Below the pieces are notes generated by a model. The model was given only the letters and a program-made list of their open reading frames with translations, had not been told where the DNA came from and made no database searches. DNA of 64,000 bases from Methylobacterium phyllostachyos (GTDB lineage Bacteria > Pseudomonadota > Alphaproteobacteria > Rhizobiales > Beijerinckiaceae). The position numbers were made by a program, and so were the translations under genes. Where the stretch lies: positions 186,001-250,000 of the forward strand of contig NZ_FNHS01000004.1 in NCBI RefSeq assembly GCF_900103445.1, written 5' to 3'. This document shows positions 18,421 to 26,908 of this stretch, piece by piece. Every line of letters starts with the position of its first letter. Within the stretch, counting starts at the first letter, position 1.

Positions 18421-19158
18421 ATGGCGGGGAAACGGGCTCGGGCGATGCCGGTGAACGACCGCCGGAAGTGGGAGGTCTGGCGGGCGGCCGACGAGATCCG
18501 CGCCGAGGGCGGGGAGCGGGTGGCCCTGCGCAACGTCTGGGCGCGGGTGAAGCGCAACGCGGGCGTGGCGGGCAACAACCAGGTCGTCGGCGAGCACCTG
18601 GCGCAGTGGGCCGAGGAGCGCGGCTACAGCCCAGTCATCGAGCTTGCGGGGATACCGGACAAGGTCTCGGCGCACCTCGCCAAGGCGGCCGTGGAGTTGT
18701 GGAAGGCGGCGCAGGACGAGGCGGCGATGGTGCTGGAGCGCGAGCGCGTCCGCATGGCCGAAGCCATCGCGACCGAGCGCGAACTCCGGAACGAGGCGCT
18801 GGGGATGGTCGACGCGCGCGAGGCCGTCATCGAGGCGCAGCGCGCCGAGATCGCGCGGCTGGGCGGCGAGCTCGAACGCATGAGGAAGCATGTGCGGACG
18901 GTGCGGGCGCTCGCCTTCTGGCGGAGGGTGGCGCAGGAGGTTTGGGAGATCCTGCCGGAACGGGAGGCGATGCACCTGAAGGAGATCGTGCCGAGGATCG
19001 GGCACGAGTTCGTCAAGGAGGCCGAGGCTTACACGGATGAATGGGGGACGGACCTGCTCCGAGGCGTTATCGACCAGCGGGTCAAGTTCAAGAAGCTCTT
19101 CGCCGCCGAGGGCTCGGGCCGCTACCGCCGGCGCCGGCCCGAGGACGACGCCGCCTGA
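18421..19158 (+). CDS. KfrA-like N-terminal DNA-binding, coiled-coil protein
   Basis: 245 aa. The first about 75 residues fit the KfrA_N DNA-binding fold (WEVWRAADEIRAEGG, then LRNVWARVKRNAG, and NNQVVGEHLAQWAEERG). A long acidic coiled coil over residues about 90-165 follows, then a C-terminal domain ending in a basic tail (YRRRRPEDDAA). KfrA proteins bind plasmid regulatory DNA; chromosomal copies are typical of mobile elements. It lies 117 bp upstream of the ATPase/nuclease unit on the same strand and may regulate it or serve as a DNA-binding partner. The ATG at 18421 is chosen because the domain follows directly; there is no strong ribosome-binding site. Confidence 0.65.
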   Translation: MAGKRARAMPVNDRRKWEVWRAADEIRAEGGERVALRNVWARVKRNAGVAGNNQVVGEHLAQWAEERGYSPVIELAGIPDKVSAHLAKAAVELWKAAQDEAAMVLERERVRMAEAIATERELRNEALGMVDAREAVIEAQRAEIARLGGELERMRKHVRTVRALAFWRRVAQEVWEILPEREAMHLKEIVPRIGHEFVKEAEAYTDEWGTDLLRGVIDQRVKFKKLFAAEGSGRYRRRRPEDDAA

Positions 19159-19275
19159 CGGACGGTGACGGGACCGGGTCGGCAGGAGGAACGGCGGCGG
19201 GAGGAACGGCACGGCTATGCCGGCATTGTCCCCGGCGAACGTCCTCCAGGTTGCGTCACGAACGGTCCCGGCACG

Positions 19276-19965
19276 ATGAAGGCGGGTACGAGCATTCCGG
19301 GACCGGCGCCGACCGGCGCCGCGCCCGCTCGCAGGAACCATACGGGCTACAACAACCGCGACGCCATCAGGCTGCTTTTCATCCTGGCCCTTGGCAGCGA
19401 ACCGGTTGACCCCGCGCGGGCCAGTCCGGGCGATCCCCGGGTGTTCCGCGGCGAGAAGCGGGCGATGGCCATGGACTTCCTCGTCCGCTACCCGGACTAC
19501 CTGGCCGATGCGCTGTTGGAACTGTACGAGACCGAGCGCACTCCGTCGCTGCTCTCGCAGGCCGAGGCGATCTTCGATGCCGACGAGCCCAGCGAAAGGC
19601 TGGTGGGCATGGTCCGCTGGCACCGGGGGGCCTTCCAGAACATCGAGACAGCCCTGTCCATCCTCCGCGCCTACGGGATGGTGACGCCGTTGCGTCAGAC
19701 GGGCGGCCACCGCCGGCACGATTTCCGCATCGAGCCGCCGGCGTTCCCGTTCATGGAGGACGTGATCCGGCAGCAACCGTCGCTGGCTTGGTATCGGGAC
19801 AGGGCCGGTCTGGTTTCGACGCTCGCCGGCCTGCGCAGCGGGTCCAGCCTCAAGGACGATCAGTACCTCCACCGGGAATACAGGGATGCGCCGCTTGGCA
19901 CCGAGATCCCGTCCATCAAGGACCGGGTCCTGGCCCGCATCCGGCGGCTGAGGGCCGAGGCATGA
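19276..19965 (+). CDS. Putative winged-helix 'middle component' of an SMC-like ATPase/nuclease system
   Basis: 229 aa from the ATG at 19276; a longer in-frame start (GTG 19165) exists and neither has a clear ribosome-binding site. No named family is recognised. Residues about 8-60 (NRDAIRLLFILALG, AMDFLVRYPDYLADAL) and about 115-150 (FQNIETALSILRAYGMVTPL then HRRHDFRI) look like helical and winged-helix elements, as in the small middle components of ABC-three-component systems or LmuC-type accessory subunits. The stop overlaps the ATPase start by 4 bp (ATGA), so the products are expected in fixed ratio. Function is inferred from context only. Confidence 0.6.
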   Translation: MKAGTSIPGPAPTGAAPARRNHTGYNNRDAIRLLFILALGSEPVDPARASPGDPRVFRGEKRAMAMDFLVRYPDYLADALLELYETERTPSLLSQAEAIFDADEPSERLVGMVRWHRGAFQNIETALSILRAYGMVTPLRQTGGHRRHDFRIEPPAFPFMEDVIRQQPSLAWYRDRAGLVSTLAGLRSGSSLKDDQYLHREYRDAPLGTEIPSIKDRVLARIRRLRAEA

Positions 19966-21938
19966 CGACGACGCCGACGAACGCCGACGACTGGGTCGGG
20001 CTGATTGCGGCGAAGGCCAAGGTCTCGCTGGAGGAGGTCCAGGCGGTCCTCGATCGCCACGGCATCGTGCCCCAGTCGGCCCTGCCACGCCGCCGCCAGC
20101 TTCGCGTCGCGTGGATCTCGCTCGCCGGGCGCAAGCAGGGCACCGACGATGACGGCGACATCGACTTCCGCTGGCCCGAGGGCGACGGCGAGATGGGTCC
20201 GGGGCTCTGGGCCTTCCTGTCGGACAGGAACTCCCGGGGCAAGTCGAGCCTGCTCAACCTCGTCCAGGCGGCGCTTCGCGGCGAATTCCCGGGCATCGTG
20301 AAACCGGATGTCTGGGGCTGGCTGAGCCTCGTCGAGGTGGCGTTCCGCGTGGACGCGACCCTGTATCGCGTAAGGGTCGAGAAGGAGGCGGGCGAGGTCG
20401 ATCCGCGCTCGGCGCGGGGGACGCTCTCGCGCGAGGACGGCGACGGCCGCATCGACCTCTATGCCGGGACGGCCGACAAGCCCTTCGAGAAGGCCGTGGC
20501 CGACAACATGATGGAGGAGTTCGGCTTCGGCTCCTTCCACGCCTACAACAGGATGCACGGTCCGCGCACCCACGGCTGGAACGCCATCGCCACCTCGTTC
20601 TTCGTCCACGGCCCCGGCACGGCCGTCTTCGGCAACGTCGTCCGCGACGGCGTTCCCCTGCGCCTGCTGCAGATGTTCATGGGCCTGCCGTGGATCACCA
20701 CTTTCACGGCGGCGTCGACGGCGTTGAAGAAGGTCGGCGCCGAGGGCTCGAAGGCTCCGTCGGGCGAGCCCACCGGGGGCCGGCTGGCCGAGCGCCTCAA
20801 GGCGGCCGAGCAGGAACTGCGCGACCTGCGTTCCCGCAGCGGGTCGCGGGTGGACCGGCCGCGTCTTCGTATGGACCTCGTGACCCGCGATAGGGATACG
20901 ATGGCGCTTCGCACGGCGGCCGTCGCCGCGCAGGAACGCGTCGACGCCCTCGACCGGCAGGCCGCCGCGGCGCGGGAGTCCGTTGCCGAGCTGAAGCGGA
21001 CCCTGCAGCAGATGCGGGACGAGGCAGCGGCGGGCATGGTGTTCCGACGGCTTCGGCCGGTGTGCTGCCCGTCCTGCGACAACGGCATCGACGTCAAACG
21101 GTACGACACCGCGGAGGACGGGGGCACGTGCGCCCTCTGCGGCGAGAGGCATGTCGAGGGTGAGGAGGACGGCCCTCGCATCGACGACCTCCAGGCCGAC
21201 GTGCACGAGGCGGAGCAGGTTTTGGCCCGCCTGAACGCGGAGCTCGCGGCCGCGCGTAGGCGCCTCCGCGAGGCCGAGACGGCCCGCGACGACAATCAGG
21301 CGCGCATCGGGGAGATCGCGGCGGAGCTCGCCTCGGCCGAGGACCCGGACGCGGAATTCCGCATGAGGGCCCTTGAGGCGCAGGCCGAGCAGTTGAGGGA
21401 GATCATCGCGGAGGCGGCGGCACCGGAGAAGACGGCCGCCGCCGACGATGCCTCGGTCCTGCGCCAGGTCGAGAAGGTCACGAAGGAGTTGTTCGAGGAC
21501 CTGCAACGGGACGTCCTTAAGGAGGTCTCGGACGAGGTCGCCGCCCTCTCCCAACGCTTCGGTGTCCAGCACGTCGAGAGCATGAGCTGGTCCGGGAACA
21601 ACGTCCTCGCTATCCGGCAGGGAGGGGCGGACCTCACATTCTCGGACCTGTCGCCCGGCGAGAACCTTAGGGTGCGCATCGCCGCTGCCCTGGCGGTCGT
21701 CGCCGTGGCACGCCGGCGGCGCTTCGGCCGGTATCCCGGCCTGCTCGTCCTCGACAGCCCGCGGTCGCAGGAGATGACCGACGACGATTTCGCCGCATTG
21801 ATGGAGCGCGTGCAGGAGGTCATCACCGAGACCGGTGACACCCAGGTCATCGTCGGCGCCGCCACGAAGCCCACGCTGCTGGGAGTTGTCCCAGGCCAGC
21901 AAACGCTCCACGCTGACGGCGGCCGATTCCTTTTCTAA
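19962..21938 (+). CDS. SMC/Rad50-like ABC ATPase with zinc-ribbon coiled coil
   Basis: 658 aa. The N-terminal Walker A is SDRNSRGKSSLLNL (Lys94), in which the first glycine of GxxxxGKS is Asp. Coiled coils flank a central zinc ribbon with CPSC (369-372) and CALC (390-393), placed where Rad50 has its hook. The C-terminal lobe has the ABC signature DLSPGENLRVRIA (about 564) and Walker B LLVLDSPRSQEM (Asp598), in which the usual DE is replaced by DSP...QE, as in several SMC-like conflict ATPases. It should dimerise on DNA and gate the neighbouring nuclease. The arms are shorter than in Wadjet JetC or true SMCs. Start is fixed by the 4-bp overlap with the gene before. Confidence 0.85.
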   Translation: MTTTPTNADDWVGLIAAKAKVSLEEVQAVLDRHGIVPQSALPRRRQLRVAWISLAGRKQGTDDDGDIDFRWPEGDGEMGPGLWAFLSDRNSRGKSSLLNLVQAALRGEFPGIVKPDVWGWLSLVEVAFRVDATLYRVRVEKEAGEVDPRSARGTLSREDGDGRIDLYAGTADKPFEKAVADNMMEEFGFGSFHAYNRMHGPRTHGWNAIATSFFVHGPGTAVFGNVVRDGVPLRLLQMFMGLPWITTFTAASTALKKVGAEGSKAPSGEPTGGRLAERLKAAEQELRDLRSRSGSRVDRPRLRMDLVTRDRDTMALRTAAVAAQERVDALDRQAAAARESVAELKRTLQQMRDEAAAGMVFRRLRPVCCPSCDNGIDVKRYDTAEDGGTCALCGERHVEGEEDGPRIDDLQADVHEAEQVLARLNAELAAARRRLREAETARDDNQARIGEIAAELASAEDPDAEFRMRALEAQAEQLREIIAEAAAPEKTAAADDASVLRQVEKVTKELFEDLQRDVLKEVSDEVAALSQRFGVQHVESMSWSGNNVLAIRQGGADLTFSDLSPGENLRVRIAAALAVVAVARRRRFGRYPGLLVLDSPRSQEMTDDDFAALMERVQEVITETGDTQVIVGAATKPTLLGVVPGQQTLHADGGRFLF

Positions 21939-21951
21939 GGCGGGTACTAAG

Positions 21952-23877
21952 GTGGCGGAGGACGTTCTACGACGGCTTCTTGCCCGGGACGACGCCGAAC
22001 CCGCCGACCTGTCGTCGGTCCCGCCCGGCAGGTTGCGCGAGGCCGTCCGCGCGATGGGCCGGGGCGTCGAGGGCGCCGACCTGTTCGTCGCGCTGGCCTC
22101 GCATCCCGATGCCGAGAAGGCGGCCCCGGCCGCGGTCGAGATCGTCCGGGAGGCCGGCGACGTCATCGCGATGGCCGGCATCGCCGCGTGGCTCGGCCAT
22201 GGCGGTCGGTTGCGTCCGGAGGCGGCGGGCGTGCTCGGGCGCGCGTTCCTTGAGCGTGCCGGGGACCGCGCCAGCGATTACGGCGCGCGGTCCCAAGCGC
22301 TGAAGGCGGCGATGATCCTCGCGCAGTCGGACCGCGCCCTGCTGCGGCGGCTCCAGGCGGAGATGATCGAGCTCGACCCAGCGGACGATGGCGACTTCCT
22401 GCGCCATGCGGCCAACGTCACGGGCGCGCTCCTCGCACGGGAGCCGGACCCGGACCTGCACGCGGTGTTGGGCAAGCTGCTCGACGTCGAGGAGGCCGAG
22501 GACGAGGCCGCCATGGAGCTCGGGCTCGACGCGCTCCGCGCCGGCCTCGACGCCACGACGGAGGACGACGCGCTCCGGTCGTTCCGGGAAGCCCGGGACT
22601 GGTTCGGGCGGTCCGAGGCGACGAGCGAGGAGCGCCCGGACGCACAGCTCTATCGCCGCTGCCTGGACATGCTGGTCGCGTTCCAGGCCGGCCAGCCCCA
22701 AGGCGATGTCCGTTCCGGCATCGACGGCATCAAGGAGGCCGCCTTCGCGTACACGGCCTACCTCTCGCCCTCCGACCGGCCCGAGGAGACGTCTTCCTGG
22801 CTCGGCGCCAGGAGCCGGGAGCGGGTCCACTGGTCGACGCTCGCGCTCCGGCTGGGCGCCCTCGACACCAGTCTGGCGAAACGGGCCTGGCTCAACGCCG
22901 CCGCCGTCATCCAGGACGAGTTGGTCTCCGTCTACTCGGCGAGCCGCAGCATCATGGTGCGCGGCGCGGACGGGGGCCTTGAGGCCGTGCTGCAGCCCAG
23001 GATCGTCGGTGCCCTGCAAAGTGAGCTGCATTCCCTGGATACCCTCGACCAGTGGATCGAGGAGAACTCGGGGTCGGGGCTCCTGCCCGATGTCGCGGGG
23101 CTGCGCGCCCGGGTGGCCGCCGCCCGCGAGGGTGTCGTCGCCCACCGCCCTACTGAGGCGGCGCCCGGGAGCTCACCGGCCGCCGCCATCCTGGAGAGCA
23201 TTCCCGAGGCGGGCCGGGCATCGGCGATGGCGCGCGTCGCCGGCGCCATGATGACGTTGGTCGGCGAGAGCATGTCCGCCGTGGTGTCGGACCTGTACGA
23301 CGACATGATCAAGGACTTGGGCAGGAACGAGCACTTCCGCAGGTATCCGGAGGCTCGCGCCCTGTTCGAGGTCGCCCTGTGGCTGACCTTGCAGTTCGTG
23401 GTCCAGCGGAGCAACGCCGGCACCAGCACCTATAAGCGGGGCAAGTACCTGTTCGAGCGGGACCCGGCCAAGCTGCCGAAGGAGGAGGTCCTCCAGGAGA
23501 ACTACCTCGACTTCCTGTGGGGCTCGCCCTCCGCGGGCATCCTGGGGGCCGAGGCCAGCGACATCGCCGGGGGCCGCGTCGACGTCCTGTTCAAGCACAT
23601 GCGCTTCACCTTCGTGGCAGAGCTCAAGAAAACGGACCGCAAGCTTACGAACGCGCAGGTCGTGGCGGAGTACGGCCTCCAGGAGGTGGCCTACGGCGTG
23701 ACGAACCTCTCCTTCGGCATCCTGATGATGCTCGACCTTCACGACCTGGGAGGCGGGCAGCCGGACATTTCCGAGCGTGTCTCCGTCCACCACGTCACGC
23801 CTCCATGGGGGACGACGGAGCACGCCGTCGTGCTCTTTCGGGTCCAGGGACGCCGTAAGACGCCCTCCAAGCTTTGA
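21952..23877 (+). CDS. Large alpha-helical protein with C-terminal PD-(D/E)XK nuclease domain
   Basis: 641 aa from GTG 21952, 13 bp after the ATPase stop. Residues 1-500 are almost entirely helical and look like a solenoid or scaffold; no family is recognised. The C-terminal about 140 residues have a restriction-endonuclease-like signature: QENYLDFL, then GGRVDVLF (Asp544), VAELKKTDRK (Glu557, Lys559), and a downstream VVAEYGLQEV helix. Such domains cleave DNA. In most ABC-three-component systems the effector is N-terminal, so a C-terminal nuclease on a long scaffold is unusual. Probably the effector of the operon. Confidence 0.75.
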   Translation: MAEDVLRRLLARDDAEPADLSSVPPGRLREAVRAMGRGVEGADLFVALASHPDAEKAAPAAVEIVREAGDVIAMAGIAAWLGHGGRLRPEAAGVLGRAFLERAGDRASDYGARSQALKAAMILAQSDRALLRRLQAEMIELDPADDGDFLRHAANVTGALLAREPDPDLHAVLGKLLDVEEAEDEAAMELGLDALRAGLDATTEDDALRSFREARDWFGRSEATSEERPDAQLYRRCLDMLVAFQAGQPQGDVRSGIDGIKEAAFAYTAYLSPSDRPEETSSWLGARSRERVHWSTLALRLGALDTSLAKRAWLNAAAVIQDELVSVYSASRSIMVRGADGGLEAVLQPRIVGALQSELHSLDTLDQWIEENSGSGLLPDVAGLRARVAAAREGVVAHRPTEAAPGSSPAAAILESIPEAGRASAMARVAGAMMTLVGESMSAVVSDLYDDMIKDLGRNEHFRRYPEARALFEVALWLTLQFVVQRSNAGTSTYKRGKYLFERDPAKLPKEEVLQENYLDFLWGSPSAGILGAEASDIAGGRVDVLFKHMRFTFVAELKKTDRKLTNAQVVAEYGLQEVAYGVTNLSFGILMMLDLHDLGGGQPDISERVSVHHVTPPWGTTEHAVVLFRVQGRRKTPSKL

Positions 23878-24138
23878 GGTTACCGAAAGCCCCTTGAAAG
23901 CAAGCGGCCCCGGGGCGGTACGTGCTTCCCCCACTTTCCGTTACACAACCAACCCGTCCGCGTTACAGACCACCCGAGTAACGGGGCGCTCCTCTACTGC
24001 ACGAACGCTCGGCTGCAGGGGCGGCGATAGTCGCAGGTTACGTACTCCCGGCCAGGGAAGCGTTTACCGAGGCGCGAAACGAGGGGTTGTCACGATTCGT
24101 CGGATGGCGATCTCATGTCTCCAGACACGGAGGCCGCC
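23878..24138. other. Intergenic region after the nuclease gene
   Basis: About 260 bp without a credible gene. It separates the ATPase/nuclease unit from the small-gene region. No strong hairpin is seen; several short runs such as GTTACACAACC and CGCGTTACAGACC give it a slightly lower GC than its neighbours. Confidence 0.35.
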
Positions 24139-24459
24139 ATGCACGCACACGACATCGTCCAGCCGCTCGACGCCGGCCTGCAGCGCCTCGCCGGCGTGGC
24201 CTTCACATTGCACCAGGATCGCATCCAGGCCCGTCAGGAGGCCGCATACGAGCAGCGCGAGCGGAACCTCGGCGCCGTCGGCAAGGTGGCCGCCCGGGTC
24301 CGCGAGGATGCGAACACAATCGCCGCGCTGCAGGCCGAGGTCGCTAAGCTGCGCGCAGAGAGCGATCAGTGGCGCGTGCGGGCCCTCGGTGCGGAGGGGC
24401 GCCTGGAGGACGTCGCTGGTGCGCTCCGGACGCTGAGGGGTTCGCGCCGCGCGGCATGA
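24139..24459 (+). CDS. Small coiled-coil hypothetical protein
   Basis: 106 aa. A helical N-terminus (LQRLAGVAFTLHQDRIQARQ) leads into a coiled coil (NTIAALQAEVAKLRAESDQW) and a basic C-terminus. The ATG at 24139 is preferred over 24115 because of a GGAGG site 5 bp upstream. No family recognised; it looks like an element-borne accessory gene. Confidence 0.55.
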   Translation: MHAHDIVQPLDAGLQRLAGVAFTLHQDRIQARQEAAYEQRERNLGAVGKVAARVREDANTIAALQAEVAKLRAESDQWRVRALGAEGRLEDVAGALRTLRGSRRAA

Positions 24460-24559
24460 CGTCGGCACGTGTGCGCACACTGTCGTGCGCAGAGAGGCTG
24501 ACAAGTTGTGCACGGGGCAAGGCACAAGCCCTCGAAGCAAGAATTCACACAAAAAAGAA

Positions 24560-24586
24560 GGGCCGCCCCGGCATCCGGGGCGGCCC
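24560..24586 (-). terminator. Rho-independent terminator (strong hairpin)
   Basis: An 11-bp GC stem (GGGCCGCCCCG / CGGGGCGGCCC, loop GCATC). Read on the minus strand it is followed by CTTCTTTTTT, a classical U-tract. It ends transcription of the 24612-25217 gene and may also stop plus-strand transcripts. Confidence 0.85.
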
Positions 24587-24611
24587 TGTTCGTTTGCGGT
24601 GGCTGAGGCTG

Positions 24612-25217
24612 TCAGGCGGCCTTGAGGCCCACCGGCTCGGGCTGGTCATCGATGAGGTCCTGCAGGATCGCGAGGGCGGTCTCCCGGGGCGTCTCCTCGC
24701 AGACAGGGACCGGCCCAACGTCGGCCTTCACGATCTTGCCGATGTACCGGATTTCACCTCCGATCTTCGCGAACCCGGGCTCAACGCGGGTTTCCCGGCA
24801 GAGCGGTAGTTCAGGAATCGCCCTGACGCCCAGGGCGTGCTCGCCGATGCGCTTCGGGCCGTGCTGTGTCAGGCGGAGGAGATCGGCGTCGGACAGCTTG
24901 CCGATCCACTTCACGATGTCATCCGGGATTTCGGCCATCGAGGGCGCCGGGTGACGTCCGTCGGACGCCTTCGAGAGCGCGTGGTCGAAGAGCCACTGTC
25001 CGACGTCGACGCTGACGAGCGGCAGGGGCGCGCCCCCGTCGGCGGGGGGCGTCGCCGCGACCCGGTCCAGGGCGTCCTCGACCTCGTCGACGGCGGGCGC
25101 GGGGAACAGGTTCGGCAGGAGGCTCTTCGTCACCCACCGGCCGGCCTCCCAGACTACCTGTGTCATGGCCGCCATTGCCGCGATGACCGCTCTCATCATC
25201 CTACCGAGTGTGCGCAT
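24612..25217 (-). CDS. Hypothetical protein with N-terminal hydrophobic helix
   Basis: 201 aa. A hydrophobic amphipathic N-terminus (MMRAVIAAMAAMTQVVW) precedes an acidic linker and a domain with IPDDIVKWIGKLSDADLLRLT and a C-terminal RETALAILQDLIDDQ. I do not recognise a family. It has its own strong terminator downstream at 24560-24586, which supports it as a real transcription unit. Confidence 0.55.
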   Translation of the reverse strand: MRTLGRMMRAVIAAMAAMTQVVWEAGRWVTKSLLPNLFPAPAVDEVEDALDRVAATPPADGGAPLPLVSVDVGQWLFDHALSKASDGRHPAPSMAEIPDDIVKWIGKLSDADLLRLTQHGPKRIGEHALGVRAIPELPLCRETRVEPGFAKIGGEIRYIGKIVKADVGPVPVCEETPRETALAILQDLIDDQPEPVGLKAA

Positions 25218-25304
25218 CTAACTGTCCCTTCCCGTTCGTACGTGGTCCCGCTCTCGATTGTCTCCGCACGCACGCATCCCACCAGGGGCGCGCGTACGGA
25301 TTTT

Positions 25305-25880
25305 TCAGGGCCCCCAGATCCTCGCCGCGGCGGCCTGCGCCTCCGGGGTGTCCGACCGGGCGATAGGGAGGCCGGCACCGGTCATCTCGGCGTAGGAGGG
25401 CGCCCGGGCCCATACCTGCTTGGCGGTCGCTCGCTCGACCACGGCCCAGTAGCCCGACCACTCCACGACGGTCTCGCTTTCGTAGCCGTGGCCTTCGCGC
25501 ATCCGGAGCCGAGTGGTTTCCAGGCTGAGCCCGGCGGCGAGGGCGAGGCGGCGGTGGAGGCGCGCCTCCGCCCCCGCGGGGTCTAGCTCATCGGCGGCGG
25601 CGTCCATCGGCACGTGCGCGAGGGAGCCGTCGGCCCCGAGGCGATGGACGACGTGCGATGCACCCCAGTAGCCGGCGCCCCGGGATGACGTCCCGGCCGG
25701 CGTCGAGACGAGCAGCGTGCCGGGCGCGGCGTCGACCTCGTGGACCGCGATCATGTCCAGACCGCTCGCTTCGTATCGGACAGGTCGCTGTGGATAACTG
25801 TTCGCGACGTGGCCGGTCGAGCGGTCGGCGAGCTCGGCGCCCCAGAGCCAGCGCGCGGCGTTCATGCGGACGGTGATCAT
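25305..25880 (-). CDS. Hypothetical protein
   Basis: 191 aa from the ATG at 25880 (ATG 25865 also possible). The protein has a mixed alpha/beta look (ARWLWGAELADRSTG, MIAVHEVDAAPGTLLVST, YWAVVERATAKQVW) but no motif I can name. It is divergent from the Cro-like regulator gene at 26126 across an AT-richer spacer, so the two may share an operator. Confidence 0.5.
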   Translation of the reverse strand: MITVRMNAARWLWGAELADRSTGHVANSYPQRPVRYEASGLDMIAVHEVDAAPGTLLVSTPAGTSSRGAGYWGASHVVHRLGADGSLAHVPMDAAADELDPAGAEARLHRRLALAAGLSLETTRLRMREGHGYESETVVEWSGYWAVVERATAKQVWARAPSYAEMTGAGLPIARSDTPEAQAAAARIWGP

Positions 25881-26125
25881 CCGACGTTTATAGCCAAGGC
25901 ACTGGCCGATAACAAGCAATCACAGTCGTTAACCACGATGGCCCGCCGCCCTTGCACGGAATAAGTGGTATCAAAAATCCACCAGAAACACTACCTTTGA
26001 CGTGTTTATGGTTCTTATATTCGAGATGCTGCCCGAACTATTGTGGTCGAGCACCTCGGCGCGCATATTGTCGTCGTCACGACTTCAAGGGGCGCGCGGG
26101 GGCAGGGGCAAGAACAGCAAGGGCG
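25881..26125. promoter_or_regulatory. AT-richer divergent intergenic region
   Basis: About 245 bp, clearly lower in GC than the flanks (for example TGTTTATGGTTCTTATATTC near 26001). It lies between the minus-strand 25305-25880 gene and the plus-strand regulator/operon. The layout matches a phage- or element-type control region in which a small Cro-like protein acts on back-to-back promoters. No exact operator repeats could be assigned by eye. Confidence 0.4.
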
Positions 26126-26344
26126 TTGTCGAGCGTGTCGGTGCGGGAGCGCCTCGTGCACGCCTGCGCGGCGGTCGGCGGTCAGCGGCGGTGGGCCCGG
26201 ATGCACTCCGTGTCGCCCTCCTACGTCGGCGCCGTCGTCTCCGGCGATGCCGAGCCCGGCCCGAAGATTTTGAGCGCCCTCGGCCTGCGTCGTGACGAGC
26301 CGACTTACCGTGCCGTCGAGGAGCCCACCGATGCAGACCAGTAA
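26126..26344 (+). CDS. Small Cro-like helix-turn-helix regulator
   Basis: About 72 aa, with start uncertain between TTG 26126, GTG 26135 and GTG 26141. The pattern VRERLVHACAAVGGQRRWAR, then SPSYVGAVVSGDAEP and ILSALGL, matches the small phage-type DNA-binding proteins in which a helix-turn-helix is followed by 'P.. IL.ALGL'. Likely the first gene and controller of the operon that runs to 27258. The next gene begins before its stop codon. Confidence 0.6.
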   Translation: MSSVSVRERLVHACAAVGGQRRWARMHSVSPSYVGAVVSGDAEPGPKILSALGLRRDEPTYRAVEEPTDADQ

Positions 26345-26516
26345 GCCGCCCCGCCCGGCGGCGTCCTATCGCGCCGAGCGGAAAGCCGCCGCGCGCATGC
26401 TCGCCAAGGTCAACAAGGTACAGGGCGCGCCGAGCCGCCAAGTCGCCCGCGACGTCGAGCGGTTCGAGGCCATGCGCCGCGTGTCCCGCGCCGCCGTCCA
26501 CGGAGGGCAGGCCTGA
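26331..26516 (+). CDS. Small basic hypothetical protein
   Basis: 61 aa, highly basic (YRAERKAAARMLAKVNKV, VARDVERFEAMRRVSRAAV). It starts 14 bp inside the preceding regulator gene, with a GAGGAG site upstream, and its TGA overlaps the ATG of the following gene. The composition suggests a nucleic-acid-binding protein; no family recognised. Confidence 0.5.
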   Translation: MQTSKPPRPAASYRAERKAAARMLAKVNKVQGAPSRQVARDVERFEAMRRVSRAAVHGGQA

Positions 26517-26908
26517 TGCGCACCGCCTTCGGTGACGGCCTCGTGACGCTCGACGCCCGCGAGACCCGCGCCCGCCTCGCCGAGGCCATGGCGGCGGCCA
26601 AGGCGCATCCGGCCTTCGCGGCGGGCCCGCGGTCCAAGTCGCTGCAGGATGCCGTCGGCGCGGTCGAGCGCGGGCTCATGATGGCGAGCAGGGAGGCGAT
26701 CCACGCCCTGGACGTCGCCCTCGCGGAGGCCGACCGGCCGCCCACCGCAACCACGACCGCCGAGGCCCACGCGCAGATCGTCGAGGACCTCGACCGGGAC
26801 CCCCCGCCGGCCCCGTCGCGGTCCGGCCCCCCGCTGCCGCCGCTCGGCCGGGGTCGCGTCCTCGTCCCCCCGCCGCGTCCCCGTCCCCAGCACCCGAGGC
26901 AGTCATGA
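26516..26908 (+). CDS. Hypothetical protein with proline-rich tail
   Basis: 130 aa. A helical N-terminal part (RETRARLAEAMAAAKAHPAF, ALDVALAEADR) ends in a Pro/Arg-rich tail from about residue 95. It is translationally coupled at both ends (TGATG before, ATGA after). Unknown function. Confidence 0.5.
   Translation: MRTAFGDGLVTLDARETRARLAEAMAAAKAHPAFAAGPRSKSLQDAVGAVERGLMMASREAIHALDVALAEADRPPTATTTAEAHAQIVEDLDRDPPPAPSRSGPPLPPLGRGRVLVPPPRPRPQHPRQS

Noticed and set aside
19860-22181. 773-codon minus-strand ORF across the ATPase gene
   Set aside because: Antisense shadow. The plus strand has the Walker, signature and zinc motifs.
19276-23877. Wadjet (JetABCD) as identity of the ATPase unit
   Set aside because: The ATPase is shorter than JetC, there is no Toprim nuclease gene or kleisin-like JetA, and the nuclease is of the PD-(D/E)XK type.
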